DNA of 64,000 nucleotides from JAGVPT01 sp963827085 (GTDB lineage: Bacteria > Bacteroidota > Ignavibacteria > UBA10030 > UBA8401). The notes under the pieces were generated by a model. The model saw nothing but the letters and a program-made list of their open reading frames with translations, searched no databases and was not told where the DNA came from. Location of the stretch: assembly GCA_963827085.1 (NCBI GenBank), contig CAWGZY010000003.1, forward strand, positions 496,001 to 560,000, read 5' to 3'. Of the stretch, positions 34,484 to 43,389 are shown piece by piece. The stretch's first letter is position 1. Each line of letters starts with the position of its first letter. Made by a program: the position numbers and the translations under genes.

Positions 34484-36937
34484 ATGAAAACGCCAACACC
34501 CAAAAGCAAGATTCCCCTCTGCATATTGTCTCTTCTGATCATGGCCGTTCTTTTTTTGACTCCGCACTTTATATACTCTGCAACCACTCGGCACTCTGAG
34601 GATTTCACGAAAAATTGGAAGTTTCACCTCGGCGATGCGACGAACGGAGAGGAAGCCAGCTTTGACGATTCTCAATGGCGAATTCTCGACCTGCCGCATG
34701 ACTGGAGCATTGAAGGAGAATTTAATAAAGACAATCCCGCCACAATTGGCGGCGGAGCGTTGCCGGGCGGAATCGGTTGGTATCGCAGATCTTTTTCCGT
34801 CCCGGAATCCGACAAGAAAAAATTACTCTTTGTAGATTTTGACGGAGTGTATCGGAACAGCGAGGTATGGATCAACGGACATTACTTGGGCAAGCGGCCG
34901 TACGGTTATATCTCTTTTGAGTACGAACTGACTCCGTTCCTGAAATACGGCGACGAACAAAATGTTTTAGCGGTGAAAGTAGATAATTCACAGCAGCCCA
35001 ATTCGCGCTGGTATTCCGGCTCGGGAATTTATCGAAACGTCCGGCTCGTGACGACAGAAACAATTCATGTCGATCACTGGGGAATATATATCACAACACC
35101 GGAAGTGTCGGGGGAATCGGCGACAGTCTCTATTCGTACGAAAGTGAAGAACAGCACTGCACAAGTTCAACCTGTGAAAGTCAAAACCGTAATATTGGAT
35201 GAAGAGGGCAATAAAGTAGCGGAGGTTGAATCTGGAAATGTTATTGCGGAGAATTCTCTCTCCGAAGTGTCCCAGGAAGTAACGGTGAAAAACCCGCACC
35301 TCTGGACGTTAGAAAATCCACGGCTGTATAAAGCCGTCACGACAATCGAATGCAGTGGGATGAAATGTGATAATTATGAAACAACATTCGGCATCCGAAC
35401 ATTTGTTTTCGACGTCGACAAAGGATTTTCCTTGAATGGAAAACATGCGAAGATCAACGGCGTGTGCGACCATCACGACCTTGGCTGCCTTGGTTCAGCA
35501 GTCAGCAAACGCGCGCTCGAACGCCAGCTCGAGATTCTGAAAACAATGGGATGCAACGCTATCCGCACTTCTCATAATCCTCCGGCTCCTGAACTGCTCG
35601 ACCTGTGCGACAGGATGGGCTTCATCGTGATGGACGAAGCGTTCGACATGTGGAAGAAGAAGAAAACAGATTTCGATTATTCCTTAGACTGGGATACATG
35701 GCACAGACAAGATCTCACGGATATGATCCTGCGCGACCGGAATCATCCGAGCGTCTTCATCTGGAGCATCGGGAACGAAATACCGGAACAATGGGACAAG
35801 CAGGACAGCAGCGGCACAGTCATCGCACGAGAACTCGGCGCCATAGTAAAATCTCTCGATGCGACAAGACCCGTCACCTCAGCGCTGAACGATCCGGTTC
35901 CCTCGAATCCGCTTGTCCGCTCGGGCGCTCTCGATTTGATCGGCAACAACTACAGTATTGACAAGTATCCCGACTTTCCGAAAAATTTTCCCGGAAAAAA
36001 ATTCATCGCGACTGAAACGGTATCCGCTCTGGCAACACGAGGCCATTATGACATGCCGTCGGACACCATCAGGCGGTGGCCGACGCGCTGGGACATCCCT
36101 TTCAATGCCGGGAACCCTGACAACACATGCTCGGCGTACGATAACTGCAGCGCTCCCTGGGGATCGACCCACGAAGAAACATGGAAAGTGATAAAGAAAT
36201 ATGATTTCCTCTCCGGCATGTTCATCTGGACCGGTTTTGATTATATCGGGGAACCCACGCCTTACAGTTGGCCTTCACGAAGTTCGTACTTCGGCATCAT
36301 CGATCTGGCCGGTTTTCCGAAAGATGTATATTATATGTATCAAAGCGAATGGACGGACAAACCGGTGCTCCATCTTTTTCCCCATTGGAATTGGAAAAAA
36401 GGAGACACTGTCGACGTCTGGGCGTATACCAATTGTGAAGAAGTGGAATTATTCCTGAATGGTCAATCACTAGGGACAAAGAAAAAGATTGGAGATGACC
36501 TCCATCTCATGTGGAAAGTTCCCTTCACTCCCGGGACATTGAAGGCAGTCGGACGTTCGGGCGGTAAAGAGATCCTGACACAGGAAATCAAAACGGCCGG
36601 AGCACCGGCAAAGATCGTGCTGGAAGCCGATCGTAATGTTATATCGGCAGACGGCAAAGATCTTTCATTTGTTACTGTCAAGGTGTTGGATGAGGCGGGC
36701 ACTCTCGTGCCGAATGCGGATAATTTAATCCACTTTAGTGTATCCAGTGAGGGAAGAATTGTCGGTGTGGACAACGGCCTCCAAACGAGCCATGAATCAT
36801 TTAAGGCTCATGACCGGAAGGCATTCAACGGCCTCTGCCTCTCGGTGATCCAATCGACTGAAAAAGCCGGCCGCATTACGCTCGAGGCAACGTCAGATGG
36901 TTTAAAAGAATCATCGATTGTCATTGAGTCGAAATAA
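34484..36937 (+). CDS. Secreted glycoside hydrolase family 2 enzyme (beta-galactosidase-like)
   Basis: An 817-residue exported exo-glycosidase. A signal peptide (MKTPTPKSKIPLCILSLLIM ...) is followed by a sugar-binding jelly roll (WYRRSFSVPESDKKKLLFVD; SRWYSGSGIYRNVRLV), an Ig-like domain, and the TIM barrel. In the barrel, GCNAIRTSHNPP leads to acid/base E432 in WSIGNEIPEQ, and nucleophile E511 lies in KFIATETVS. C-terminal DUF4982-like and Big-type Ig domains follow (YTNCEEVELFLNGQSLGTKK; VISADGKDLSFVTVKVLD). This is the compact GH2 form common in plant-polysaccharide degraders. Beta-galactosidase is the usual activity, but sequence alone does not exclude others. It stands alone with its own candidate promoter. 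Confidence 0.93.
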   Translation: MKTPTPKSKIPLCILSLLIMAVLFLTPHFIYSATTRHSEDFTKNWKFHLGDATNGEEASFDDSQWRILDLPHDWSIEGEFNKDNPATIGGGALPGGIGWYRRSFSVPESDKKKLLFVDFDGVYRNSEVWINGHYLGKRPYGYISFEYELTPFLKYGDEQNVLAVKVDNSQQPNSRWYSGSGIYRNVRLVTTETIHVDHWGIYITTPEVSGESATVSIRTKVKNSTAQVQPVKVKTVILDEEGNKVAEVESGNVIAENSLSEVSQEVTVKNPHLWTLENPRLYKAVTTIECSGMKCDNYETTFGIRTFVFDVDKGFSLNGKHAKINGVCDHHDLGCLGSAVSKRALERQLEILKTMGCNAIRTSHNPPAPELLDLCDRMGFIVMDEAFDMWKKKKTDFDYSLDWDTWHRQDLTDMILRDRNHPSVFIWSIGNEIPEQWDKQDSSGTVIARELGAIVKSLDATRPVTSALNDPVPSNPLVRSGALDLIGNNYSIDKYPDFPKNFPGKKFIATETVSALATRGHYDMPSDTIRRWPTRWDIPFNAGNPDNTCSAYDNCSAPWGSTHEETWKVIKKYDFLSGMFIWTGFDYIGEPTPYSWPSRSSYFGIIDLAGFPKDVYYMYQSEWTDKPVLHLFPHWNWKKGDTVDVWAYTNCEEVELFLNGQSLGTKKKIGDDLHLMWKVPFTPGTLKAVGRSGGKEILTQEIKTAGAPAKIVLEADRNVISADGKDLSFVTVKVLDEAGTLVPNADNLIHFSVSSEGRIVGVDNGLQTSHESFKAHDRKAFNGLCLSVIQSTEKAGRITLEATSDGLKESSIVIESK

Positions 36938-36955
36938 GAGTGCAGCAACGCAACG

Positions 36956-37431
36956 ATCCACGAAGAACACGAAGAGGCACGAAGGGCTAGAAAAGTGTTC
37001 ACCTCGCTCCCAAAGGGACGTAGTGAACGAGGTAAATCTGCAGAAATACACTTTCTTCGTGCACTTCGTGTGCTTTAAATCTCGTTCCCAATCTCTGATT
37101 GGGAACGTAGGGTACTGCTTGGGATGAAAAACCGATTCGGGAAATTAGCCGTTTGATGAAACGGGTGTCCATAACCTTGCGTTCCCAACGGGACGTTGGG
37201 AACGAGGTAAATCTGCAGAAATACACTTTCTTCGTGCACTTCGTGTGCTTTAAATCTCGTTCCCAATCTCTGATTGGGAACGTAGGTACTGCTTGGGATG
37301 AAAAACCGATTCGGGAAATTAGCCGTTTGATGAAACGGGTGTCCATAACCTTGCGTTCCCAACGGGACGTTGGGAACGAGGTAAATCTGCAGAAATACAC
37401 TTTCTTCGTGCACTTCGTGAGCTTCGTGGAT
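36956..37431. repeat. CACGAAG-type inverted-repeat element, copy 3, enclosing a tandem repeat
   Basis: The left arm is ATCCACGAAGAACACGAAGA followed by GGCACGAAG (36956-36984). The right arm, read on the minus strand (37431-37404), is ATCCACGAAGCTCACGAAGT followed by GCACGAAG. This is the best-preserved pair of the three copies. The 175-bp tandem array lies between the arms. Confidence 0.75.
37029..37425. repeat. Tandem repeat, about 2.3 copies of 174-175 bp
   Basis: The unit marker GGTAAATCTGCAGAAATACA occurs at 37031, 37206 and 37380. Each full unit holds two perfect hairpins: GTTCCCAATC/GATTGGGAAC with loop TCT (37084-37106) and CGTTCCCAACG/CGTTGGGAACG with loop GGA (37180-37204), plus a CTTCGTGCACTTCGTG stretch. 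Confidence 0.9.
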
Positions 37432-37469
37432 TGTTTGCCGGCCTTCATAAAACCAGCCAAATATTCACA

Positions 37470-38942
37470 TCACACTTTTTTGAAGTCGATATATCCCCTG
37501 TCAACATCCGTGTGAACAAGCTCTACGCGGAGCCTGTGGCCTACTTCCATCCCTTCAAATCCATTCACAAGTCTTCCTTCCACTGGGGGATGCAGAAGAC
37601 GAACCCACGTCCCTTTGGCCGAAGCGCCGGTGACGATAGCGTCGAATTGTTCCTTGATCCTTGATTCAAGCAGCATTGCCGCCGCAGATTTCTCAACCTG
37701 CCGCTCTACTTTTTTTGCTGCGTCTTCCTCTTCAGTGCAGTGTGCAGCGAGCGTTTCCAATTCGTCATTCGTGTAGGGCTGCCGCTCCCCCGTCATCGCC
37801 GATTTCAGCATGCGCTGAGTAAGCAGGTCGGGGTAACGCCGGTTTGGTGCTGTCGAATGAGAGTAATCTTTGACCGCAAGACCAAAGTGCCCAATTGCCG
37901 TGTCGTCCGGGAGCTCAACGATGTATTCACCAGGACCCATCAATTTGATGACGCTAAGACAGAGGTCCGGAAAACGAATGGGATCGGCGGCTTGCTCCGA
38001 ATTTAAAAACTGTTCCAATAACTTTGAGTCGGGCTTTTCCGGCAGCGTGAAACTCCGCTCCAAGGCGAGCTGAACGATCCGATTCCAATTCTTCGGCGTG
38101 CGGACAATCCGCCGCAGCGATGGATACCTCTTTGCTGCGAGGTATCGTGCGGTGACACCGTTTGCCGCAATCATGAAGTCTTCTATAATATCTTTCGCCC
38201 TGTTTTTCCTTTCAACATCGAGACGCGTTATTTCATCGTTGTCAAAAACAGGGCGGGCTTCGATCGTTTCAAAGTTGAGTGCACCGTGCACATACCGAAG
38301 CGCTTTCATCTTCTGGGCCGTCCCGTCCTGAAGCCTGATGTTTACGTCGAGACCGGCCACCATGCCGATTTCCTTCGGCATTGGACCCGTCCCGTCAAGC
38401 CATTCGGCGACACTGTTATATGCCAGCTTTGCATGATTGCGGACCAACGCTCTGTAGATGTCCGAATTCTGAAGCGATCCATCGATAGCGACGGTCATTT
38501 CAACGACAACGGCAAAACGGTCCGATTCAAAACTGAGCGAAGTTATGTCGGTAGAAAGCTTCTCAGGCAGCATTGGAAATATTTCTGCCGCAGTGTACAC
38601 CGAAGTAGTATTATGCCGGGCATGCTCATCGAGCGCTGATCGATTCTTGACAATGGCGTCAACATCGGCTATGGCAACAAGAATCTTTACGGCGCCCCCG
38701 GCCATGCTCTCCGCAACAGTGAGTTGATCCAGGTCGCGAGAATCATCGTTGTCGATTGAACACCAGAGAAGGTCTCTCAAATCCCGGATCGATGTTTCAT
38801 CTTTTATCGTCAGTTCATGTATGCCGCCAAGTTCTGCAATGACCTGAGGAGAGAAATCTGGAAGGAGTCCCCGCTCAAGCATCGCCCGGCGAGCAATTCT
38901 TTGCAATAGAGAACGGTGTTTCTTGTCGTTTGTATTCGTCAT
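37470..38942 (-). CDS. RNB-domain exoribonuclease (RNase II/R family), short form
   Basis: A 490-residue RNase II-superfamily 3'-5' exoribonuclease with little room for N-terminal cold-shock domains. The catalytic block reads WCSIDNDDSRDLDQL, with D64, D70 and D72 in place. The position equal to the last Asp of the DxDD motif in RNase II is Gln (Q73). Other RNB marks are SVYTAAEIFPMLPEKLSTDI, EDFMIAANGVTARYLA and YSHSTAPNRRYPDLLTQRML. The C-terminal end (GTWVRLLHPPVEGRLVNGFE ... IDFKKV) is S1-like. The gene runs into the composite repeat at its 3' end, 38 bp away. Confidence 0.88.
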   Translation of the reverse strand: MTNTNDKKHRSLLQRIARRAMLERGLLPDFSPQVIAELGGIHELTIKDETSIRDLRDLLWCSIDNDDSRDLDQLTVAESMAGGAVKILVAIADVDAIVKNRSALDEHARHNTTSVYTAAEIFPMLPEKLSTDITSLSFESDRFAVVVEMTVAIDGSLQNSDIYRALVRNHAKLAYNSVAEWLDGTGPMPKEIGMVAGLDVNIRLQDGTAQKMKALRYVHGALNFETIEARPVFDNDEITRLDVERKNRAKDIIEDFMIAANGVTARYLAAKRYPSLRRIVRTPKNWNRIVQLALERSFTLPEKPDSKLLEQFLNSEQAADPIRFPDLCLSVIKLMGPGEYIVELPDDTAIGHFGLAVKDYSHSTAPNRRYPDLLTQRMLKSAMTGERQPYTNDELETLAAHCTEEEDAAKKVERQVEKSAAAMLLESRIKEQFDAIVTGASAKGTWVRLLHPPVEGRLVNGFEGMEVGHRLRVELVHTDVDRGYIDFKKV

Positions 38943-39061
38943 TTATGGTTGTCAAATGGTTTTAGAAATATCTCTGAATTTCCCTGCAGGAGATCCGTAA
39001 CAGTATCGGATAAACGGATCACGTTGTCAAGGAGTAAGATATCTTGTTCAGCGATGTGCGT

Positions 39062-39092
39062 CAAAACAAAGCCCCGCAGAGGCAGGGCTTTG
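39062..39092 (-). terminator. Rho-independent terminator after pepF
   Basis: On the minus strand CAAAGCCC, a 10-base loop, GGGCTTTG, then TTTTG. It lies 23 bp past the pepF stop. Confidence 0.75.
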
Positions 39093-39114
39093 ACGTTGAA
39101 CGTAAGGAGAACAA

Positions 39115-41001
39115 TTACTTTCCCATCCTATCAAGTATCTTTTCCATTTCATCCATCACGCGGTTCATCTTTTTCATCGTCAGATCAAACGGTTCAGATG
39201 TGGTCATGTCCACTCCTGCCTTCTTCAACAGGTCGATCGGGTAATCCGACCCGCCGGCGGAGAGAAATTCCAGGTACCGTTTTGTTTCCGCCTTGTCCCC
39301 GGCCAGAACTTGTTCCGAAAGCGCGCAAGAGGCAGTGAACGCCGTCGCATACTGATAGACGTAGAAATTATAGTAGAAATGGGGGATATAACTCCACTCG
39401 GACTGAATCTCGTCGTCGACGATACAGATTCCTTTGTCGTGCCCGTAATATTTTTTTGTAATTTCCATGTAGACTTCATTGAGCTTGTCGCCTGTCAGCG
39501 CGGTGCCATGTTCCGCAAGCTCGTGGATGCGAAGCTCGAATTCGGCAAACTGTGTCTGCCGGAATACCGTGCCTTTGATCCCCTCAAGATATTTCCCAAG
39601 CAGAGAAAGTTTCACCGTATCGTTCTCGATGGTTTTTAACATATGATCGATCAACAGAGCTTCGTTGAATGTCGAGGCGACTTCTGCGACAAAAATCGGG
39701 TAGTCGGCCGTCGGGTACGGCTGCGTTTTATTTGAAAAATAACTTTGCATTGTGTGCCCGAGTTCATGAGCAAGTGTGCTCATATCGTCGTATTTGCCGT
39801 TGAAGTTGAGAAGCATGTACGGGTGAACGTCGTACGCGGATCCGTTGGAATAGGCGCCGCTCCGTTTCCCATCGGTCGGAAAGACGTCGATCCATCGGTC
39901 GGAAAAAGCTCTCTTTGTAACGGAAAGGTATTCCTCTCCGAGCGGCGCGAGAGATGCCAGAACGTTCTGTTTTGATTCGTCGACTGAATATCTCAGGTCA
40001 ACACCGCGAAGGAGCGGAGCATACAGGTCGTAGTAATGGAGCGTGTCGACACCGAGAATTCTCTTCCTCAATTTCAAATAACGATGGAATGTCGCGAGGT
40101 TAGCGTTCACATTATCGACGAGGCTGTGATAGACCTGCACCGGAATGTTGTTGGCGTCGAGCGCGCTTTGAACCGACGAGTCGTACTTCCGCGCCTTCAT
40201 GTAGAAAATATCCTTGTTCACGTTTGCCGAAAGCTCCGCGCCGTACGTCCTGCGGTAGCGGTTCATCGCTTCAAAATATGCCGCAAATACTTTTTTCCTG
40301 TCGTCGCGGTTCGCGGATGCCCGGTAAAGGCTGAACCCCGCCTGGTCAAGCTTCACGTCGTTCCCATCGCTTAATACAATTTCCGGATACGGAAACTCGG
40401 CATTCGAGAAAACATTGAAGATGCTTTCCGGACCGTCAGCCATCAAGCCGGCGTCGGCAATTATTTTTTCTTCTCCCTCACTCCCCGTATGTGCCTGCCG
40501 CCGCAGAATATCGTCGAGGTAATGACGGTATACTTCCAGCTTTTTTTCCTGCTTGAGAAACGAATCGACCGTTGCGCGGTTAATCTTGAGAATCTCGGGT
40601 TCGATGAATGCGGCAGCCGCTCCGATCGTCGAACCAATCTGGCTCATTTCCTGCTTCATCGCCAGATATTTTGATTCCCGTGTATCCTGGTCGGAACTCA
40701 ACGTTGCATACACGGAGAGACGGGCGTATTCCTTGGCCAGCCGGCTGCTAAAATCCAGGCACCCGAGCAGCTGTCCGGATGAAGAACTGAGCGTTCCTTG
40801 GAATTTTATAACATCCGGGATTTCGGCGACGAGATTCTCCTTCGCTTTCTTCCAGGCGTCGTCGGTGGGGTAAAGCTCGGCAAGATTCCATTTATCTTTC
40901 TCCGGGATTTTTGCCCTGTCCCGTTCCTGGGCAACCGCAGCGTGAGATTCTGCAGCCAACATTCCGAAAATAGAAATGGCTGCTATTGTCAAAGGATGCA
41001 T
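39115..41001 (-). CDS. pepF: Oligoendopeptidase F (M3 zinc metallopeptidase), exported form
   Basis: A 628-residue M3B peptidase cleaving short peptides. The zinc site is LAHELGHTMQSYF: H412, E413 and H416, with the third ligand expected in VAEVASTFNEALL. The substrate-binding IVDDEIQSEWSYIPHFYYNF block near the C-terminus is typical. The N-terminus (MHPLTIAAISIFGMLAAESH ...) looks like a signal peptide, so this copy probably works in the periplasm or outside, unlike the usual cytoplasmic PepF. It is monocistronic, with a terminator just downstream. Confidence 0.92.
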   Translation of the reverse strand: MHPLTIAAISIFGMLAAESHAAVAQERDRAKIPEKDKWNLAELYPTDDAWKKAKENLVAEIPDVIKFQGTLSSSSGQLLGCLDFSSRLAKEYARLSVYATLSSDQDTRESKYLAMKQEMSQIGSTIGAAAAFIEPEILKINRATVDSFLKQEKKLEVYRHYLDDILRRQAHTGSEGEEKIIADAGLMADGPESIFNVFSNAEFPYPEIVLSDGNDVKLDQAGFSLYRASANRDDRKKVFAAYFEAMNRYRRTYGAELSANVNKDIFYMKARKYDSSVQSALDANNIPVQVYHSLVDNVNANLATFHRYLKLRKRILGVDTLHYYDLYAPLLRGVDLRYSVDESKQNVLASLAPLGEEYLSVTKRAFSDRWIDVFPTDGKRSGAYSNGSAYDVHPYMLLNFNGKYDDMSTLAHELGHTMQSYFSNKTQPYPTADYPIFVAEVASTFNEALLIDHMLKTIENDTVKLSLLGKYLEGIKGTVFRQTQFAEFELRIHELAEHGTALTGDKLNEVYMEITKKYYGHDKGICIVDDEIQSEWSYIPHFYYNFYVYQYATAFTASCALSEQVLAGDKAETKRYLEFLSAGGSDYPIDLLKKAGVDMTTSEPFDLTMKKMNRVMDEMEKILDRMGK

Positions 41002-41128
41002 AGAGAAGCCTTTCGTACGATAATGGAAGAAAACTCTGGAAATATGGAAAAATTATACGATTGTATTGACCGCAGGTTTCACTGTATAGTAACAATGCCG
41101 TTCCTTAAAATCAATTTCATCGTTTGTT

Positions 41129-41208
41129 AGATGTCGGACACTTTATCAGGGAAATCGTTATATGTTTGAAATATTCGGCAAGGTAAATCAAAAAGGTGTC
41201 CGGCATCT
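41129..41208. repeat. REP/BIME-like inverted-repeat element A (80 bp)
   Basis: Left arm AGATGTCGGACACTTT (41129-41144); right arm AAGGTGTCCGGCATCT (41193-41208), inverted, with two mismatches between them. The arm design (AGATG, six bases, ACCTT) equals that of the RAYT-flanking palindrome and of the element at 49736-49813. Confidence 0.65.
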
Positions 41209-41222
41209 CTCTAAATCCAAAC

Positions 41223-41258
41223 AAAAAAAATGCGGTGCACTTTTGTTTGCATCGCATT
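41223..41258 (-). terminator. Rho-independent terminator of the pilin-like cluster
   Basis: On the minus strand AATGCGATGCA (41258-41248) pairs, with one wobble, with TGCACCGCATT (41239-41229), followed by a run of T. It lies 30 bp past the last gene of the cluster. Confidence 0.8.
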
Positions 41259-41288
41259 CGTCAAAAAAAAAATCGCTGTATGAAACTC

Positions 41289-41708
41289 TTAACTCAACCG
41301 TGAATATTCGCTGGCATCCGGCTGCTGGTAGATTCGCTGGAGGGTCCACTTCACTCCATTATACTGCAGAATCGCAACCATCGTCACCTGGAATCCATTA
41401 TAGGTTCCGGTCGAGGTTACCCGCATTTGCGTCCCCGTAAGCCCTGCCGGACGGTCTGCAACGTACGACGCGCACCCTCCATTCACGTTCACGGTACTCG
41501 AGGGAAAGCCGGCAGCTGAGTTGCCGCCCACATCTCCTATCGCAAACTTTACGCCTGCATTGGAGATTTGTCGAGCCTCGTCATGGAATGCTTGAGATTG
41601 CGCAACATTGTAAATAGCCTGGTCCGTGGTTGTAAACAACAACGCGAAGGCCCCGATCATCACATATGCCCCGAGACCAATAATGACCTTTGAACTTCCC
41701 ATATACAC
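41289..41708 (-). CDS. Short membrane-anchored pilin-like protein of the secretion/pilus cluster
   Basis: A 139-residue protein with an N-terminal hydrophobic segment (SSKVIIGLGAYVMIGAFALL) followed by a polar helix (TTDQAIYNVAQSQAFHDEAR) and a beta-rich C-terminal part. This is the overall plan of pseudopilins or TadE-like proteins, but I see no prepilin-peptidase motif (G-F/M-x4-E). Last gene of the set that begins with the PilC- and PilB-like genes. The spacer before it carries the 16-mer also found at 43354. Function inferred from context only. Confidence 0.65.
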   Translation of the reverse strand: MYMGSSKVIIGLGAYVMIGAFALLFTTTDQAIYNVAQSQAFHDEARQISNAGVKFAIGDVGGNSAAGFPSSTVNVNGGCASYVADRPAGLTGTQMRVTSTGTYNGFQVTMVAILQYNGVKWTLQRIYQQPDASEYSRLS

Positions 41709-41772
41709 CTCGCTGATTAGGCTTACCTACAAAAAAACTTCTTCCGCTGCCCGTTTTCTTGAACTTCGACTA

Positions 41773-41788
41773 TGTTAAAAATAACATC
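41773..41788. promoter_or_regulatory. 16-mer motif, site 1, upstream of the last pilin-like gene
   Basis: Read on the minus strand: GATGTTATTTTTAACA, a TGTTA/TAACA dyad around four T. It is identical to the plus-strand sequence at 43354-43369. Confidence 0.45.
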
Positions 41789-41865
41789 TCCACTGGCATT
41801 AACAATACGGGCTGACACGTATATTCACAAATACGGTGTGCGGAGGATGCCCGCTTTCCCCTTTC

Positions 41866-42498
41866 CTACAAATTCTGAGGAAAAACTGTCCGCTCCCAAA
41901 ACGCCCTCACGTATTTCGTGGGAAAATTTGTTGTCGTATTGTCAACGGGGGGTTGATTCGTATATAATCCCGGTCCCGCTGGAGCCGTAGTTACTTCATC
42001 AGCCACTTGCCCGCTTGATTCCATCACAAGACTCACTTTAATAGATTTGATCCCCGAAACATTGCTCCCGCTTAGCGTGTTGCCGTACACATCGTAGTAT
42101 GTAAAGCACAACGAATCGACGTCTCGCGCCAACTCGAAAGGAGTCCCTCCGTTAATCGAACTTACCACTCTGAACAGACTACAATGAACGGAGCCGGTAT
42201 ATGTCGGTCCGAGATAATAATAAACCGTTTCGGGTATGCTGTCATTGTTGATGTCGGCATGAAATTGAATTGCCTGAGACTGGGCAGTGTCGAAGACCTT
42301 CGATGTCGTCGGTCCGTACCCCGCAAGCCGAATATCATCGGTAAGGATTTCTGCCGGAACGACGGTCTTCTGCTTTACTATATAGAGAGTACTCTTATAA
42401 GTGTAAGCACTCTGCAAACCCACGCTCAGATAGAGTGTCATGAGCACGATGGCACCGCGAATCACCATCGAACCGATTATGTCCAGCATTACGCTCAT
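41866..42498 (-). CDS. Pilin-like membrane protein, middle gene of three
   Basis: A 210-residue protein beginning MSVMLDIIGSMVIRGAIVLM, a hydrophobic anchor, then a long polar region. A DDIRLAGYGPTTSK stretch and DINNDSIPETVYYYLG suggest a minor-pseudopilin-like fold (compare 'RLAGY' in PilW-type proteins). No G-F-T-L-x-E cleavage site. Its ATG overlaps the preceding stop (TAATG), so it is translationally coupled to the 215-residue partner. Assignment rests mainly on context with PilB- and PilC-like genes. Confidence 0.68.
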   Translation of the reverse strand: MSVMLDIIGSMVIRGAIVLMTLYLSVGLQSAYTYKSTLYIVKQKTVVPAEILTDDIRLAGYGPTTSKVFDTAQSQAIQFHADINNDSIPETVYYYLGPTYTGSVHCSLFRVVSSINGGTPFELARDVDSLCFTYYDVYGNTLSGSNVSGIKSIKVSLVMESSGQVADEVTTAPAGPGLYTNQPPVDNTTTNFPTKYVRAFWERTVFPQNL

Positions 42499-43145
42499 TA
42501 GTATGTCGCAATCGCGCTAAATGTAAGAGGTTTCGTCAAATAAATTGGATGAGTAACGTTTACATCGATTCGTTTGTAATAAGTCTGGACGCCCGAAGGT
42601 GAATCGGGGTCATTCTTCGAAACATAATAGACCTTCACCTTTAATGTGTATCCTGAAATGTCGGCAGAATTTGCGGTTCTTATATATCCATTATAGCAGC
42701 CCACATCGTCAAACCAGCTTTGACTATCCCCCCGAATCGATTTATACGGGATTACATCTGGATTTCCCCCGGGCATCACATTTTCTCTTGCGGTAAATGT
42801 AGGGCCCATATTAAATCGAAAAAGTGTTGGGACGCTCGGCCATGGTGGCCCCTGCATCCCGAATGGGACATCGCCGTCGTAAGGACCGATCACATTCCCC
42901 AGCGTATCCAACCAGACTATGTAAGGACCACTAACATTCCCCGACCCGTCAAGCGTCACGTGTCTGTCAAATTTCTTTGTCAAGATTTCGCTAAGCAATG
43001 CATTGCCAAAATTGGAAGCCTGTTCGACTGCCTCTTCCTGGAGATAATACTTTGTATTTTCGAGGATCATCGTATTGGCACTTAATACCGCCAAAGTCAG
43101 CAATACAAAAAATGCCGCCGAGATCATCGTCTGCCCAAGGCTCAT
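42498..43145 (-). CDS. Pilin-like membrane protein, first gene of three
   Basis: A 215-residue protein with an N-terminal membrane anchor (MISAAFFVLLTLAVLSANTM) followed by an amphipathic helix (KYYLQEEAVEQASNFGNALL) and an extracytoplasmic beta-rich part. The order anchor-helix-globule is that of type IV pilin-like proteins, again without a recognisable prepilin-peptidase motif. It begins 244 bp after the PilB-like ATPase and probably has its own promoter there. Confidence 0.68.
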   Translation of the reverse strand: MSLGQTMISAAFFVLLTLAVLSANTMILENTKYYLQEEAVEQASNFGNALLSEILTKKFDRHVTLDGSGNVSGPYIVWLDTLGNVIGPYDGDVPFGMQGPPWPSVPTLFRFNMGPTFTARENVMPGGNPDVIPYKSIRGDSQSWFDDVGCYNGYIRTANSADISGYTLKVKVYYVSKNDPDSPSGVQTYYKRIDVNVTHPIYLTKPLTFSAIATY

Positions 43146-43353
43146 CGTAAAGTCTCTTCGGAAGCAGGTTCAAAAAAAAACACAACTATAACCTTCAATG
43201 AGAAATCTTTTGCTTGTGTCCACCCCTTTTCATTGTCATTCCTACCGAACATTTTGGGGACTCGTCTTAAGAGTACGTTCGGCATGTATGGAAAGCGATT
43301 AGGGCTGGGGTCAATAATATGGAATAGAAGGAGCTATCCCGAAAAACTCAACC

Positions 43354-43369
43354 GATGTTATTTTTAACA
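43354..43369. promoter_or_regulatory. 16-mer motif, site 2, between the ATPase and the pilin-like genes
   Basis: GATGTTATTTTTAACA on the plus strand, an exact inverted copy of the site at 41773-41788. It lies just after the ATPase stop, about 210 bp before the next gene's start. Confidence 0.45.
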
Positions 43370-43389
43370 AAGCATTCTTGAGATGATTT

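Larger units (their letters stand above)
36938..37469. other. 532-bp gene-free stretch filled by a composite repeat
   Basis: Almost all of it is the inverted-repeat element at 36956-37431 with its internal tandem array. Open frames here simply repeat with the array and are not genes. Confidence 0.75.

Noticed and set aside
37029..37425. Possible CRISPR array
   Set aside because: The period is 175 bp and the 'spacers' are identical between units; no cas genes nearby.
36999..37460. Open frames with repeated protein segments on both strands
   Set aside because: They simply follow the 175-bp tandem repeat, have no ribosome site, and change with repeat length. Not genes.
43146..43389. Sigma-54 promoter for the pilin-like genes
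   Set aside because: No TGGCAC-N5-TTGC pattern on the minus strand in either spacer.
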